Positions 53,956 to 64,000 of a stretch of 64,000 nucleotides of DNA are shown here, in pieces (position 1 is the first letter of the stretch; the number at the start of each line of letters is the position of its first letter). Below the pieces are notes generated by a model. That model was not told the origin of the DNA, searched no databases, and worked only from the letters and a program-made list of their open reading frames with translations. The stretch covers positions 27,979,491 to 28,043,490 of the forward strand of contig NC_088310.1 of assembly GCF_910592395.1 (NCBI RefSeq), written 5' to 3'. A program made the position numbers and the translations under genes. Source of the stretch: Lineus longissimus (Eukaryota; Nemertea; Pilidiophora; Heteronemertea; Lineidae).

Positions 53956-54486
53956 CTTGGCAGCTGAAATGATATAAATCAAATGAATTGAATTGGTCAG
54001 CTAGGCCGGGGGAGGGGATCCCTCTCAATTCTCAGAGATGGGCATTTCACCAAGCTGCCATCTGTACTATACTCTCACTGCACTGGCTTGCTTTGCTTTG
54101 CTCAGCCTCAGCTCATCATCCGCTGCCGACAGTTAACTAATCTGAAGTGAATGCTCTGCGGATCAATCTTGGCCGTGGACGGACAACGGGATTGTTACAC
54201 TTCATGCATTTTTTCATCATGACTTTGACAGGAAAATCCAGCTACCTTCAAAGATCAAATCTAATGAAAAAAGTGATTCTAGTAAAACTCTAGCCTTCAA
54301 ACATGTGGGAATCGGTATACGAAAAAGAACATATTTTTAAACAAAATCTAAAGAAATCAACTTTGAATTCAACACAGTAATACATTATTGTCTTTGTGTT
54401 AGCAGTATCTGATATCATTAATGAATATTAATTGTAAAAATAAGGAATTTATAACAAATCAACAGAGATTAAAGCGGCAAACAAAA
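53956..54486. promoter_or_regulatory. Compact divergent promoter region of NEPRO and DMAC2L
   Basis: Only about 530 bp separate the two outward-facing start codons, the shortest of the five divergent intervals here. It must carry both promoters and 5' UTRs. A splice acceptor immediately before the NEPRO ATG exon (at about 53966) suggests a short upstream leader exon. Confidence 0.55.
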
Positions 54487-55817
54487 ATGGCCGCGCCCAT
54501 GAGAAAAATCGGTGGTCTTCTTCGATTTTTGGTTTTACCGGCCGAATTAAGATTAACATGCAAACTTTTACGCTCTAACTATTCACCTACGTACCAGAGA
54601 AGATATTTGTGGCATTGGCTTAATTCTGTATTCAACAGGTAAAAAGATATTGGCCTCTAAATGTCGTTTTTGATCAAAAGGTCTTTCGTCGTTGTTGTCG
54701 TTGAATGTAACTGAACGTTGTAGCTGTTGTTGTCTAATTCTGTCATCACCGCCAGTGCGAATGGTCTTCGTTTTAAACTGGTTGGTGATAAAGGCTAACT
54801 TTGAGTTTGGGGAATGCATTTTGCTTCTTTATTTTACAGAATTGATCACGAAAGGGTTAAAGAGGTTGGTCCTGATCGTGCCTGTGCAGAATGGCTTCTC
54901 AGATGTGGTGCCCATGTCAGGTGGTGTGATGCTGAAAAGTTTGAAACAGATTATAATCGCCTGCCCCTTGGTAATTATCGGAAGTACAAAATTGAGGAGG
55001 TGAATGCGGATGAGGCTGCAATAATGGGACTGGGATTTGAACATTTCAGTAAGTGTGCTTCTCTGATAATTATCTCCGTGAACACAGGAGGAGCGTGTGA
55101 TTGACCCTTGTGTGTAGGATCGGGACATGGTAGTTTGAAAGCAGTCTCATTTAGTTTGAGCAGGAGCTAAAAACTGTGGTTTTTTGAGAACGGGTCTGTT
55201 TGGCTTGTACTTGTTGTAGGAGACTCGACTATCCTAGGAATTTTGACGTGATCAATAACGCATGGAGTGTCATATATGTTTCAACTAGACCAAGGACAGC
55301 AATCAATCATTGCTTTATGTTGTTCCACTTTCAGATAATGTGAAGCATTTAAAGAAGATGCGCTTCCATTTCTGCAGCTACCTCGAGGACGATGCGATGC
55401 AAGAGCTAACTCGACTTAAGGATAGCTTGGAACATCTTGTTATAGGGAGCTGTGGTGACATCACTGATAGGGGATTGGGGGCATTATGTAATCTTCAGTA
55501 AGTTCTAGTTTATTATCAGGAATTCCAACATCACTTGTGTCCTTTAGCAAGTCACTTTACTCTGACTGCATTGTGCTTTGAGTGAGACACATTATCGCGG
55601 CCCATTATCGTATTGTGACGGTAACAATCTCTGTTGATATTTATAACATTGATTTACATGCTCATATTTCAGTTTATTGAAATCCTTGACATTGTACAAC
55701 CTACCAGAAGTGAAGGACAAGAAAGGATGCATAGATCTCCTCCAGAAGTCTTTACCTCAGTGCACAATTGAGTTTGTAGAACTACCTACTAAGTTGGACA
55801 AGCCAGAAAAGACATAA
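54487..55817 (+). CDS. DMAC2L: DMAC2L (ATP synthase subunit s / factor B-like), mitochondrial
   Basis: Four coding exons: 54487-54638, 54840-55048, 55335-55497, 55673-55817. They give 222 residues, close to the human protein. Clear matches: WLNSVFNRIDHERVKEVGPDRA (human WLNAVFNKVDYDRIRDVGPDRA, shown here in part), EWLLRCGA, DYNRLPLG, YKIEEVNA, GFEHF and ITDRGL. The repeated hydrophobic pattern in the second half fits short leucine-rich repeats. The basic N-terminus suggests mitochondrial import. The family associates with ATP synthase or complex I assembly; its exact role is debated. The start lies in AAAATGGCCGCGCC. Confidence 0.94.
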
Positions 55818-56488
55818 TCCATGTGCTTCATTCTAACCTGGCATCCTCAGTGACAAGCTGAACATGATTTGTTTTTGAAGGACAATGTGGTGCATTCAGA
55901 GTTTTCAGGAAAACTGGAGGACATATCTGAAATAAGAGGCTGCAGTTGAGAGTTTCTGGATCCGTGGGGCGTCCTGCCAGAAAGGATTCACAGTTGTTAT
56001 TTGTGTTTAGGTGCTTATGAGATATGATGTGTCATATATGCAAAGACTATTGCAGTGTTAATAATAAAATAAAAATGTATTCAGCTCTAAAGATGTTGTT
56101 GATTTCTGATTGACTTGTATTCGTATCCCTCTTGAGACCTTTATATTCGTGATGGCACCTGGCTGATGTCACAGTACAGTACTATTAAATGGTTGGAGAG
56201 ATGTGATGGCTCCTCACTGATCATTTCATTGGCCTCTCCGTAGATGGACCTTAGAAGGGAGCAACCTTGCCTGATTGATGTCATAATGTCTGCAAATTGA
56301 AAGGAGGAAGGGGCCTTTGGGCCCAAATCCTCTTAGGGGGCTTAAGTCCCCTCCCCCTGGTACGACTCCTGTGCTGAATACCAGTTCATGACTCCCGAAT
56401 CATTATGGTAGTGGCACCCCATAGCATAAATTTGACAATTATGGTCGAAATTCTGTTCTTGTGAATTCCTAAAGTTTACGTTTTCAAG
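55818..56488. other. Intergenic region between DMAC2L and LIN52
   Basis: DMAC2L 3' UTR with a candidate AATAAA at 56063-56068, then about 400 bp upstream of LIN52 that should hold its promoter. No exon, repeat or RNA gene was recognised. Confidence 0.5.
56063..56068 (+). terminator. Candidate polyadenylation signal of DMAC2L
   Basis: AATAAA, overlapping a second AATAAA a few bases later, about 250 bases after the stop codon and followed by a T-rich stretch. Confidence 0.6.
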
Positions 56489-58508
56489 ATGGCTTCTCCG
56501 AGTGCGGGTAATTTGTTTTAATCGCACAATAAAGTCGTCAGAAACAAGCATTAGAAACGTGTTTTGTTCTAGTTGATTGTTCTGTTACGTGCATACAGAT
56601 GTTCTCAATCAGAATCATTACTTTTGGCCCCTACACTACGTCTGGTATCGAAGATTTATTGCAATAAATCGGTGCCAATTTTGTCCTTCCATGTCTACAT
56701 GATCATGATGATCATGATCATACAATAACAATGATACATCATAGTCGGTGTATGATTCCACATATTTACTTTATTCAATGTACTTTCAGACCTCGACCAG
56801 TCCTTGCTTAGTTTTGAAAGACTTGACAGAGCATCACCAGACTTGTGGCCAGAACAGAGTAAGTAGTCTGAGCAAGTGACCCGTTGAATGATGTCCGTGG
56901 CATGGCCTGGGTGTACTGTTGTTGGTAATGGTAGTGAGTGAAGAGAGCTAGGGTTGACAACCTGTCAAATTGGCAGGACGACCCTAACTTTTAACTCCAA
57001 TATAATTGTATTGACTCGTTGTATTACTCTCAATCTTGGCTTTTAAGATGTAAAATTAGATACAGAATTTAGCAGAAAAGAACAATACTGTAGGTACATA
57101 GAATTTATGTTATGATAATAATGATAATGGCGTTCATAAGGCGTTCATACCAGATGACAAGTTTGTATCCTTCCATAGGTACTGCAGTTGGCTTTTGTTT
57201 ATATATTGCAATCAGTTCTTGGTTGATCTACTGTGTTGCATACTGAGTCTGTGCTTGATGGTGGCTACATGTGATTTTCACTTCTGCAAAAACTGTCCTT
57301 AGTTGTTCTAAAAGAACATAAACATTTGGGTCATTTCCTTCTCTTTTCCAGTTCCTGGTGTGTCGGAGTTTGCTGCATTAAAACACGTAAGCATTCGATT
57401 TTTTATAAAGGAATAGTACTCTTCTCTAGTTGATCATGTCTATTACTAAATCATCACTCTTGTTGAAAATACAGAGTTCTTGTTCTCTTGCTTCAGATAA
57501 AGAAAGAGGACACATATGGTATTGGTTACAAATCTAAAGTAAGTGGACATGATGGGCAGTGTTATCTTTGAGTTGCACGAAATGTTACATGGAAATTCCC
57601 GAGGTTGATGTCTTCTGTTGAGTTTGGTTGCTGCAGTTATTGGTAAGTTCTGTATGTTCACAAGCTGTTTGCTACTGGCACTCTAGCCTTCCAGCACAAA
57701 TCATGTTCTCTTCTTCACTTTGATATGGATTGTTCATGAAGATCAAACAAATGATATCTAGGTTTTACCCATTTGCACTCCAGGGCAAGATCGCTCCACA
57801 TACACCTCCAAAATGGATGGCTGAACTTGAAAAAGATGACGTGGATATGTTGCAAGGTGAGTAATTTGAAACTCAACTCCCCTGTAACTGATCCTCCCAC
57901 CGTGTGAGCTTCGCATGGATATTGTTTATGGTCCGGTCAAAAATACATCAGGCCGGCTCATTAAGTTCCATCAAAGAATCACATGTATTTGGTAATATTT
58001 GCCATTATAAATGTATTTGGACTTGAAGTAGATATTCAGAGCAGAATTTTGAAATGGTGAAAGCTTTATCGGTACTTCTTATTCAACTTTTAAGACATAT
58101 TGGTTGCCCATAAGGGTTGACGAAGAAAGATCCTGAGAGAAGTGCAAGCTCCATTTATAGGTTGCTTGCTGTCTGAACCATTTAAAACCTTTTTCATCAA
58201 GAGTTGGCACATTTGTAAAATATGTATTTTTTGGTTGAAATTATGCTTGAGATTGTGCTCTCTACAAATCTTAATCTACATGTCCATCTTTTCATGTTGT
58301 TTCACACTTCTGATTTTATTTTTTCTATTTTTTATCTTTTGTACATTTAGTTTTTCCTTCAGAGTTTGGGAGCTTGACAACTTCTCAGCTGATTGATAAA
58401 GTGAGAGGACTGCAAAATTTAGCGTATCAGTTGGGATTGGACGAGGCACGAGAAATGACACGAGGCAAATTCTTGAACATTCTACAGAAAAACAAAGCAC
58501 CTAGATAG
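56489..58508 (+). CDS. LIN52: LIN52, DREAM/MuvB core complex subunit
   Basis: Six coding exons: 56489-56507, 56790-56858, 57352-57386, 57497-57538, 57784-57856, 58363-58508. They give 127 residues (human 116). Nearly every conserved block is present: LLSFERLDRASPDLWPEQ, PPKWMAELEKDDVDM, GSLTT, KVRGLQNLAYQLGLDEAREM and RGKFLNIL. The LxSxExL motif (LLSFERL) that binds the pocket protein, and the serine in RASPDL that DYRK1A phosphorylates in human, are both conserved. LIN52 bridges the MuvB core to p130 or B-Myb and so controls cell-cycle gene expression. Exon 4 encodes about 14 residues (IKKEDTYGIGYKSK) that replace the shorter human FKSPITSS region. The ATG lies in CAAGATGGCTTC. Confidence 0.97.
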
Positions 58509-59130
58509 GAAAACTGTGCATCCTCATATTGGTGACGTTATTCAACAATGGATTACTCAGTGATGTTATTGAATTGTTGGCTAGAGACTTTACTGAGTTG
58601 ACTGTTAGAGATCTTCCCACCTCTTTAGGGGCTAGAAGCTTGTTCGCTATGTGCAGCCTACTTTCTTATGTCACTGGTAGAGACTAGTACAGGACACTTT
58701 CTTTTTCATTTGTGACCCATTGTTGTCTCAAATTTATGGTAACAAGACATTTGTGGAATGTGTGTGCAAATGAGACTGTTCTTGAAATATCATTTCTTGC
58801 TCTGTTTTGATGCAAGAAATGCCGTTAAAATCCGTTTCGAACGGTGTAACGGTGTCTTTTGGCAGCTGGTATTGTATTGGATTAATCAAAGATGTAAGGT
58901 CAATCGTGGAGATGGCTTGGAATTCTAAGGCTTCTTAGTAGAAGAAGAAGTAACCCTGTGCTCTACAGAAATCAAGGTTAATTGTCAACTCCGGATTAGT
59001 GTTCCAAAGTAAGCAAAGTAAATCAGTCACAAGTGCTGATTATGCAATAACATAGTGTATCTATTAAAGAACATTAAAAAGTAAATTATGTAATAGCTGA
59101 AGTACCATAGTCAGTTGGTATCAGAATTTG

Positions 59131-59136
59131 AATAAA
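59131..59136 (+). terminator. Candidate polyadenylation signal of LIN52
   Basis: AATAAA about 620 bases after the LIN52 stop codon in an AT-rich context. Confidence 0.5.
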
Positions 59137-59615
59137 AATTGGCAATAGTATAACAAGCTCTTTGTTTCCTCCTCTTTGTGATTGTGAGCTTGGCAGGTTC
59201 TGGAAGGGGTTTTGAACTGCGATCTGATACTGACATAATGGTGATGTTGTCACAGTAGCTTTTACAAGATGTACTCATTCCTGACCATTGATGGAGTCGC
59301 TAAGTTAATAACCCCAGAATTGTGTTCATATACCTCCTCCCTAGGGGAGAGACCAGGCTGGTCATCGACACGGTGTGTACTACAATGGCATGTTGTTTTA
59401 AAGTGCAGATGAAAATTTCACTTGGGATTGTTGGTGGACATGCATCAAAACATTCACAAATGGTGTTTTGGGCTGATATGTGAAAGTTGCCAGCCTTGTG
59501 GTTCATCAGAAAAACCAAGGGAATGGAATAATGTGCAGAAAATCACTTTCCTATTCGAGTGACCTTCTCATTAGTTACCTCCCTCAAGGCTGAGGAGACT
59601 GGTCTGGTATCAGGC

Positions 59616-60316
59616 TGTTTCGCTGCATTGCCAGTTCGCTACCAGTCGTTTCGCTACATGTGGCGGTCGTTTCGTTACATGGTAGGTCGTTTCGCTACAT
59701 GGGTGGAGTCGTTTCGCTACATGATGGGTACGGTCGTTTCGTTACATGGAGGACGTTTCGCTACATGGGTGGAGTCGTTTCGCGACATGGATGTAGGCAA
59801 CCTCGCAGCCTCTGTCGCAATTGGTGACGTACAAACTTTTTTTGGAACGAACAGAACATTTCCGAGTTTTTGTTTCAAACTTTTGTCATGCACCCGCACA
59901 CTTAGCCCGTTCAAACTGCATGCGGCAAAAATCAATTTTGGTTACTACGCCGTGAATAATAATGATGATGATGATGATGATGATTACCCGAAGACGAATC
60001 TGTAATTGTAATATACTCGAGCATTTTTTCCCTAAATTCACAACAGATATTTAGCCCGGAGTTTAGCACAAACTTGAAAAAATAATGACTCCACCCATGT
60101 AGCGAAACTACCTACGATGTAGCGAAATGACCTACATCCATGTCGCGAAACGACTCCACCCATGTAGCGAAACGTCCTCCATGTAACGAAACGACCGTAC
60201 CCATCATGTAGCGAAACGACTCCACCCATGTAGCGAAACGACCTACCATGTAACGAAACGACCGCCACATGTAGCGAAACGACTGGTAGCGAACTGGCAA
60301 TGTAGCGAAACGACAG
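59616..60316. repeat. Near-perfect foldback (hairpin) repeat built of TTTCGCTACATG units
   Basis: The left arm 59616-59797 matches the reverse complement of 60133-60316 with only one or two mismatches over about 180 bp. Each arm is itself an array of about eight imperfect units of about 25 bp containing GTCGTTTCGCTACATG or close variants (GTTACATG, GCGACATG). The 335-bp spacer has no obvious repeats except a GAT run. Further partial units (GCGAAAC...) extend to about 60100 inside the right arm. Frames through the arms give repetitive peptides of no known family. Confidence 0.95.
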
Positions 60317-60651
60317 TAAACCGTCATAAACCCCCCATTAAGAAAGTAAACGGATATGAATGAAAACGAATGATCAATGCTACTGAGGACAATGTCACAT
60401 CCTACCTCTCCAGTAATTGTCCTAAATTCCCACCAAAATCATATCTGACAACTGAATGCATGATATAAAAACAACTGCGTTGCAATATCAAAATGGAACT
60501 TGTGTCGGAAGACAATTACTCCAGGGGACAGAATTTCCTCACTGCACGAACCCAGTATTAATGTACACTTTGCTCTCCATATAATCACTTTTCGTAACCA
60601 GTTGCATTGATGTTCTTTTGTTTTTCTCTCTCTCCCCCCTAAATCGAGAAA

Positions 60652-63600
60652 ATGGCATTTCTGCTGCGAACTGTCCTTCAAAGTCAGGTGCGTACTCCTT
60701 CAACTATCCGATATTTAAAAAAAATTTCATTTCATTGCAATATATACTGTTAAAACTTTGTAAATGTGCTGTTGCCACAACTATTTGCAGCTTCGATTTC
60801 CATAAATCATTGTTCAAACCAGTCTTCTTGGCTGATCAGCTCTGACAGTCTCTGATTTATTACATGAATAATCTGAATACATGTACCACAGTCAGTACAC
60901 CCGTACTAGGCCAACCGCCTACTCCTCTGCATGCAGGTAGGGGAGGACCCCCCCCCCCCCCCCCCATTTGTTATGGCCTCCAACCATCGTTTTGATTGAC
61001 GAAATAAGAGGCATTTATCACCAGAGATTGTGCAATGTCATTGTCAAGTCCTATGCCCCCAGTTCCAGTAGGTGGGCATTACAGATCAGTCACATCATCG
61101 TGTACTGTATGTATTCTTGGTTTATGGCTGTGTGCTGTGCTGTACAATACAAGGCATTGTCTGGTGTCTTTTACCCTGAAGATCTATTGTAAAGATGGTT
61201 TGTTGGTCTGACTAGGTGGTACCGGCGTATCTGGCAAAAAGGGCCTATTGTTTCGGACTTGGCCCAAAAACTGTCATGGACAACAAAGGTCAAAGGAGTT
61301 CACATGATAATCATGATAGGCCTACTGGGCTACACTTGGCCACTTAGGCCAGTTGACCCGGCCAGTAAATCTGCAAATGGGCATGATAGTACGTCTGCAC
61401 ATCCCAATGTTTTTCACACAAAAGCAACTGTTTTCTTTATGAAGTGCCCTTGAGGAGGCCTATTTTTCAATTACATGAATAATGCGACTACACCGTTACA
61501 CGTACTGCACCATGGACAGTGTAATCACAAAGCAAAGTGGGTACCACCACCAGCAGGCTAAATCAATCTACCGCAAATTATCATATATTCCAGGCAAGCC
61601 TGATAAGTATAACAAGTATGTCAACCATATATATGTCGTGATTTAAGTCCCACATTTCAAGCATTACAAGATATTATCACTCTTTGTCAATGGGGGTCAT
61701 ATATTTCTCCAGCCTTGAAATTCTTTTTACTACTACAGACCTATAAACTGTACAAGCTGCATTTAGTGGCCATCATGCTATTCAAATCAGAAAAGGCCTA
61801 GATTTTTATTAATACATGGTCCGGGCCAATACAACTTGTGAAGTGCTTTGAGACAGAGTCATACAGTATAAAAGTGCTAGGTCACATACAATTCTTTTCT
61901 CGTCACCACAAAGTTATCATGACGTATCAGTTGTTTTTTCCATTTGCAGAGGTTGAAAGTTGGTGGTGTTGGGCTGAGACTTTACAGTAGTTCTGCGGTA
62001 AGTAGGTCAGCAATTGCTATTCTGTTTTTGAAGGCCTCTACAAATCTGTCTCAACTCTATGTCAAATCTGGTCAGGCTTATACTCGATCACCTGCTGAGT
62101 ATGTAACACCCTCTCTCGAGGATGTGATCTACTAGTAATCATGCATCCCATCACTCCTAGTCATGACCTGCAACAGAGGAATGGAATTGATTGCCTTGGA
62201 CATAGATGATTTGATTCCTTTCTCATTGTTACTCATTTGGTATTCTTGATTTCTTCAGCCGACAACTAAACTCTTCATTGATGGGAAGTTTGTAGAATCT
62301 CAGACAACAGAATGGATCGACATACACAATCCAGTGAGTTCGTGACTTCTGTCTCTTCTTCTGTGTCTGCCCTCAATCTCCAAGGAGTACAGTATTTGGT
62401 TCGGTGTAAATTGCACACTTATAGGCATGTCTGATGCCGCCATTTACTTGAATGAATGAAATTTATGAAGTCTTGCTAAGTTGTTTTGTTACTGGTAGGA
62501 GTGTGAGTCATAAGCTGTTGCCTATATGAGCTTAAAAATTCATAACTGCCTTTCTTATGTTTCGCTGATTTTATTGTGTCTTGCTTTAGGCAACGAATGA
62601 GGTGGTGTCGAGATGTCCAAAGACAACTCCCTCCGAGATGCAGGCTGCCATCGAGTCGTGTAATTCGGCTTTTAAAACATGGAAAGACACCACGATCCTC
62701 ACCAGACAACAAATGATGTTCAACCTACAGTCTCTCGTCAAGAATAACATGGTCAGTATAATAAATAATGATACTTTTAGCGCTGTCTGTCGCCAAGCGC
62801 TTCACATTGATTGTCACTAATCGTAGGTCTCAGCAGAGGCACTCTGGGGTATCCAGAAACTGCTGATGCACTCGAGCTCGACATCTGAAGGACAAAATGG
62901 CAGGCAGTGCATGGTTCAAATCGACAACCCTTGGATCATTCAAGAGTTGCACCAGTCTAGATAATTCAGTATTCGTGCTCTTCTGTCATGAATTGCCTTT
63001 CTCCTTCCAGCGCAAAATTGCAGAAAGTATCACACTCGAGCAAGGCAAGACACTTGTTGATGCTGATGGTGATGTTTTGAGGGGTTTACGTAAGTATTTC
63101 AAAGCCTTTTTCATCAAATGTCAAGCAGGAAATCCGTTCAGAAAACACTCGGCCCTGAGTTCTTGTGCAGTCTTGATGTGTATCATGGTGTGCATTTACT
63201 GTCGGTCTACATCTACCTCACTCTGGTCCTTGCCCTACCCCAAGTAGCCCTGGATGCAATATATTGTCCATCTCCAACATCCCTGAATCCTGTGGCCAAG
63301 ATAATTCTTGTGTTCCTTTGTCTGTCATTTGCCATTTGGTCGTACAACCAGTTTTATCTGAATTAGGTTATTTACTGATGTTACAACTTGGTTCATTATT
63401 ACTACATATTTCACTGTTGACAATAGATGCCAATCTTCCTTTTCAGAGGTGATTGAGCACTGTTGCAGTATCACGTCACTGCAGCTTGGTGAGAGTTTGA
63501 GTGGCATCGCTAAAGACATGGAGACCATTTCATACAGGGCCCCCCTTGGAGTGACTGCTGGCATTTGCCCATTTAATTTCCCTGCTATGATCCCAATGTG

Positions 63601-63951
63601 GGTATGTATACAAACTTTTGTTCTTTGAAACAAATCCTGCAATATAAGATTCCTCAACTTCTAAGGCGGTGTGGTGAACAAATGAAAAATTCAGGCTTGC
63701 TGGTTAGGTTGAGTTACCGGTATGTCTGTAATGCTGCTTGGCCTTGCCAGCCACGAAAGTCTCAATGATCAAAATTGCTGAAATCTAACTTTCCCCATTT
63801 CAGATGTTCCCCATGGCACTGATTACGGGTAATACGATGCTGTTGAAGCCTTCTGAGCGTGACCCTGGTGCAGCCATGATCCTTATGGAGCTGATGAAGG
63901 AGGCTGGCTTCCCGGATGGTGTCGTCAATGTGATTCATGGACAGCATGATG
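60652..63951 (+). CDS. ALDH6A1: Methylmalonate-semialdehyde dehydrogenase, mitochondrial (5' part, cut by window end)
   Basis: Seven coding exons are visible: 60652-60687, 61950-61997, 62259-62333, 62590-62751, 63011-63089, 63447-63601, 63804-63951. They encode the first 234 residues of a protein of about 535 in human. The start is a basic, hydroxylated mitochondrial presequence ([27 protein letters not shown]). Family stretches follow: [75 protein letters not shown] and VNVIHGQHD. The enzyme oxidises malonate and methylmalonate semialdehydes to acetyl- and propionyl-CoA in valine and pyrimidine catabolism. The catalytic cysteine lies beyond the window. The exon ending at 63951 stops in phase 1 at a GTAAGG donor. 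The gene follows LIN52 on the same strand. Confidence 0.98.
60688..61949 (+). other. Intron 1 of ALDH6A1
   Basis: A 1.26-kb intron. It contains a C-run of about 20 bases at about 60946-60965 and no recognised exon; the open frames in it have no resemblance to known proteins. Confidence 0.6.
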
Positions 63952-64000
63952 GTAAGGAGAGAATCATGTGATGTTATGTGAAATTAACATGAAATTAGTG

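Larger units (their letters stand above)
58509..60651. other. Intergenic region between LIN52 and ALDH6A1
   Basis: LIN52 3' UTR with a candidate AATAAA at 59131-59136, followed by a foldback repeat at 59616-60316 and the presumed ALDH6A1 promoter just upstream of 60652. A short ATG/GAT trinucleotide run lies at about 59958-59985. No coding exon was recognised. Confidence 0.5.

Noticed and set aside
59559-60327. Open frames on both strands with repeated SFRYM / RFATWV peptides
   Set aside because: They are translations of the TTTCGCTACATG foldback arms in an intergenic region, without similarity to any protein.

Overview
This is animal (metazoan) nuclear DNA. It holds twelve spliced protein-coding genes with conserved bilaterian families, short phase-consistent exons and GT-AG introns. 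Repeat content and gene style suggest a marine invertebrate, probably a lophotrochozoan or another slowly evolving bilaterian, but the species cannot be named from the sequence. The gene models below were assembled by eye from splice sites. In every complete model the exon lengths add up to a multiple of three and the reading phase is kept at each junction.

Layout, left to right: C11orf68-like (-, 1062-1918); TEDC1 (+, 2956-6675); RSPH4A/6A radial spoke head (-, 8923-13509); Salvador/SAV1 (+, 14327-19571); mitochondrial ribosomal protein MRPL49 (-, 21693-23527); a C22orf15-like small protein (+, 25894-31756); Dicer (-, 35424-44418); ALKBH6 (+, 47500-49740); NEPRO-like (-, 50464-53955); DMAC2L/ATP5S (+, 54487-55817); LIN52 (+, 56489-58508); and the 5' part of ALDH6A1 (+, 60652 to beyond the window end). 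The first ten genes alternate strand perfectly, giving five consecutive head-to-head pairs. They are not an operon. They cover RNA silencing (Dicer), Hippo signalling (SAV1), cilia and centrioles (TEDC1, RSPH4A), mitochondria (MRPL49, DMAC2L, ALDH6A1), the DREAM/MuvB complex (LIN52) and nucleolar or RNase MRP-linked work (NEPRO).

From memory, ten of the twelve human counterparts map to one vertebrate paralogon (14q, 11q13, 19q13), so the window looks like a preserved block of an ancient bilaterian linkage group. LIN52 and ALDH6A1 are also direct neighbours in human.

The most interesting non-genic content is repetitive. There are two near-perfect long foldback (hairpin) elements: one between Dicer and ALKBH6 (arms about 225 bp) and one between LIN52 and ALDH6A1 (arms about 180 bp). 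They share an 11-base motif, GTCGTTTCGCT. There is also a nearly homogeneous 12 x 36-bp minisatellite in an RSPH4A intron, an element with about 300-bp internal repeats filling SAV1 intron 3, and an inverted pair of repeats around the first exons of the C22orf15-like gene. Within proteins, the outstanding feature is a roughly 390-residue TPTG-repeat, glutamine-rich region that more than doubles the size of Salvador. I did not find a clear new multi-gene system. The foldback pair and the Salvador expansion are the best candidates for follow-up.
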